From Candidatus Elarobacter sp. (GTDB lineage Bacteria > Vulcanimicrobiota > Vulcanimicrobiia > Vulcanimicrobiales > Vulcanimicrobiaceae): a stretch of 7,338 nt of DNA. Below, in pieces: positions 6,200 to 7,338 of this stretch; the first letter of the stretch is position 1; each line of letters opens with the position of its first letter. Location: assembly GCA_030150085.1 (NCBI GenBank), contig JASLGJ010000541.1:1-7338 (forward strand), in the 5' to 3' direction. The notes under the pieces were generated by a model. That model worked only from the letters and a program-made list of their open reading frames with translations. It did not search any database and was not told where the DNA came from. A program made the translations under genes and the position numbers.

Positions 6200-6793
6200 G
6201 TGAGCGCGGACTTCTTCGCACACCTGGGCACCCACGTGCTGCTGGCCGCCGCGGCCCTGCTGGTCGCGGCCGCGGTCGGCATCCCGCTGGCCGGGCTGTG
6301 CGCCGACCGGGCCCTCCCGCGCGGCCTGCTCCTGGCCCTGGCGGGCGGCTTCCGGGTCGTCCCCTCGCTGGCCGTGCTGACCCTGGCCCTGCCCCTGCTC
6401 GGCCTGGGCTTCGAGCCGGCCCTCCTGGCGCTGGTGGTGCTGGCCCTGCCGCCGATCCTGGTCAACACCGACGTCGGGCTGCGCGCGGTTCCGGCGGCGA
6501 CGCTCGAAGCGGCGCGCGGGACGGGGATGACCCCGCGCCAGGTCGGGGCCCGGGTGCGCTGGCCGCTGGCCCTCCCGGTCGTCGCGGTCGGAGTGCGCAC
6601 CGCGACCGTCGAGGTGATCGCCTCGGCCACCCTGGCGACCTTCATCGGCGGGGGCGGTCTGGGCGACTACATCAACGACGGCCTGCAGACCGGCAACCTG
6701 TCCGAGCTGGTCGGCGGAGCCGTCGCCGTGGCCCTCCTCGCCATCCTCGCCGACGCCGCGCTGGGCCTGGTCCAGCGCCGGCTGGCCGTCTGA
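6200..6793 (+). CDS. Osmoprotectant-type ABC transporter permease (OpuBB/YehY-like)
   Basis: The 197-residue inner-membrane protein forms part of the channel of a glycine betaine/choline/carnitine-family importer. Hydrophobic segments lie at about 12-34, 42-70, 73-89, 123-150 and 168-190, consistent with five or six helices. The cytoplasmic EAA loop that docks the ATPase is EAARGTGMTPRQVGARVRWP (103-122). The family signature after it reads TATVEVIASATLATFIGGGGLGDYI (134-158), very like OpuBB and YehW/YehY proteins. GTG at 6200 is chosen because the family N-terminus begins near the first helix and GGGG lies 8 nt upstream; the frame is open further back, but only as ppk1 antisense. It is followed after 12 nt by the binding-protein gene, so the two are co-transcribed. 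No ATP-binding subunit or second permease is in the window. The sequence does not decide the substrate. Confidence 0.92.
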   Translation: MSADFFAHLGTHVLLAAAALLVAAAVGIPLAGLCADRALPRGLLLALAGGFRVVPSLAVLTLALPLLGLGFEPALLALVVLALPPILVNTDVGLRAVPAATLEAARGTGMTPRQVGARVRWPLALPVVAVGVRTATVEVIASATLATFIGGGGLGDYINDGLQTGNLSELVGGAVAVALLAILADAALGLVQRRLAV

Positions 6794-6798
6794 AGACC

Positions 6799-6803
6799 GG
6801 AGA
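6799..6803 (+). promoter_or_regulatory. Ribosome binding site of the binding-protein gene
   Basis: GGAGA ends 2 nt before the ATG at 6806. The context GGAGACCATG is identical in ten bases to that of ppk1, which supports both start choices and suggests that this organism tolerates a very short spacing. Confidence 0.6.
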
Positions 6804-6805
6804 CC

Positions 6806-7338
6806 ATGCAGCTTCTCTCCCGCCCCCGCTTCCTCGTCCTCACCGCGGCCACCGCGAGCCTCGCCGCATGCGGCCGCCGCCCCGGCGCCGGATCGGCCGG
6901 CGACTCCGGCGCCGTCACCGTGGGCTCGAAGAACTTCACCGAGGAGCTGATCCTGGGCGAGCTCTACGCCCAGCGGCTCGAGCACGCCGGGCTGACCGTC
7001 ACCCGCAAGCTCGACCTGGGCACGACCGACATCGCCATGGCCGCGCTGCACCGGGGCGAGATCGACCTCTACCCGGAGTACACCGGCACCGGGCTGGTCA
7101 ACGTGCTGCACCACCCGCCCGACAGCGACCCCGAGCGCACCTACGACACGGTCGCCAAGGAATACCGGGCCAAGTACGACCTGGTCTGGCTCGCCCCCGC
7201 GCCGATGAACGACACCCAGGGCCTGGCCACCACCCGCGCGGTGGCGGCGAAGTACGGCAACCTGCGCACGCTCAGCGACTTGGCCGGCAAAGCCGCGCAG
7301 CTGCGGCTGGGCGCGGTGACCGAGTTCTTGAGCCGCGC
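6806..7338 (+). CDS. Osmoprotectant-binding lipoprotein (OpuBC/OsmF-like), 3' end missing
   Basis: The frame is open from ATG 6806 to the window edge: 177 complete codons of a protein that is usually about 300 residues. The N-terminus is a lipoprotein signal: two arginines, a short hydrophobic stretch, and the lipobox SLAAC with Cys22 as the lipidated residue. The mature part opens with VTVGSKNFTEELILGELYAQ (37-56), then LDLGTTDIAMAALHRGEIDLYPEYTGTG (69-96), TYDTVAKEYRAKYDLVWLAPAPMNDTQGLA (112-141) and LRLGAVTEFL (166-175). These are hallmark segments of the periplasmic substrate-binding proteins of quaternary-amine ABC importers (OpuBC, OpuCC, YehZ/OsmF). YPEYTGTG supplies binding-site residues in that family. 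The gene follows the permease after 12 nt with its own GGAGA site. Glycine betaine, choline or a similar solute is the expected ligand, but OsmF-type relatives bind weakly, so the ligand is left open. Confidence 0.92.
   Translation, partial: MQLLSRPRFLVLTAATASLAACGRRPGAGSAGDSGAVTVGSKNFTEELILGELYAQRLEHAGLTVTRKLDLGTTDIAMAALHRGEIDLYPEYTGTGLVNVLHHPPDSDPERTYDTVAKEYRAKYDLVWLAPAPMNDTQGLATTRAVAAKYGNLRTLSDLAGKAAQLRLGAVTEFLSR

Noticed and set aside
6179..7114. 312-codon N-terminal extension of the ppk1 frame
   Set aside because: It is antisense to two clear transporter genes. PPK1 proteins begin shortly before the LNRELSWLEFN motif, and a good ribosome binding site precedes ATG 6178.
1..7338. CRISPR arrays, tRNA or rRNA genes, insertion sequences, phage or defence islands
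   Set aside because: No repeated units, RNA gene signatures, transposase motifs or target-site repeats were seen. The EVE protein stands alone without defence partners.

Overview
The window is uniformly GC-rich bacterial DNA with tightly packed genes. A TonB-dependent outer-membrane receptor shows a Gram-negative cell envelope. The receptor's cysteine-paired loops together with the high GC content remind me of soil lineages such as Eremiobacterota (WPS-2). That placement is a guess from style and was not tested.

Layout. Positions 1-2627 (+) hold the 3' part of a TonB-dependent receptor whose N-terminus lies outside the window. It converges on cysH (2624-3337, -), an assimilatory APS reductase of the iron-sulfur type; the two stop codons overlap in one CTAG. 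Upstream of cysH lies an unusual 155-nt leader. It has a good sigma-70-type promoter, an almost leaderless 23-codon ORF with two rare TGT cysteine codons, an inverted repeat, and a textbook intrinsic terminator that ends just before the cysH ribosome binding site. This reads as a candidate cysteine-sensing attenuator and is the most interesting element in the window. An EVE-domain protein (3577-4041, +) follows on the other side of the intergenic region. It converges on ppk1 (4058-6178, -), polyphosphate kinase, and a perfect 22-bp palindrome carries both stop codons at its ends.

ppk1 is divergent from an osmoprotectant-type ABC operon: a permease (6200-6793, +) and a substrate-binding lipoprotein (6806 to beyond the window end, +). 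The start codons of ppk1 and the permease gene are only 21 bp apart, and a CCCCGGGG palindrome in that gap can supply a Shine-Dalgarno core in both directions. The ATPase of the transporter is not in the window.

Functionally the genes cover nutrient uptake, sulfate assimilation to cysteine, polyphosphate synthesis and compatible-solute uptake. Only the permease and binding-protein genes form an evident operon. Gaps between genes are otherwise short, and the one substantial intergenic region (3338-3576) is mostly the cysH leader and promoter.
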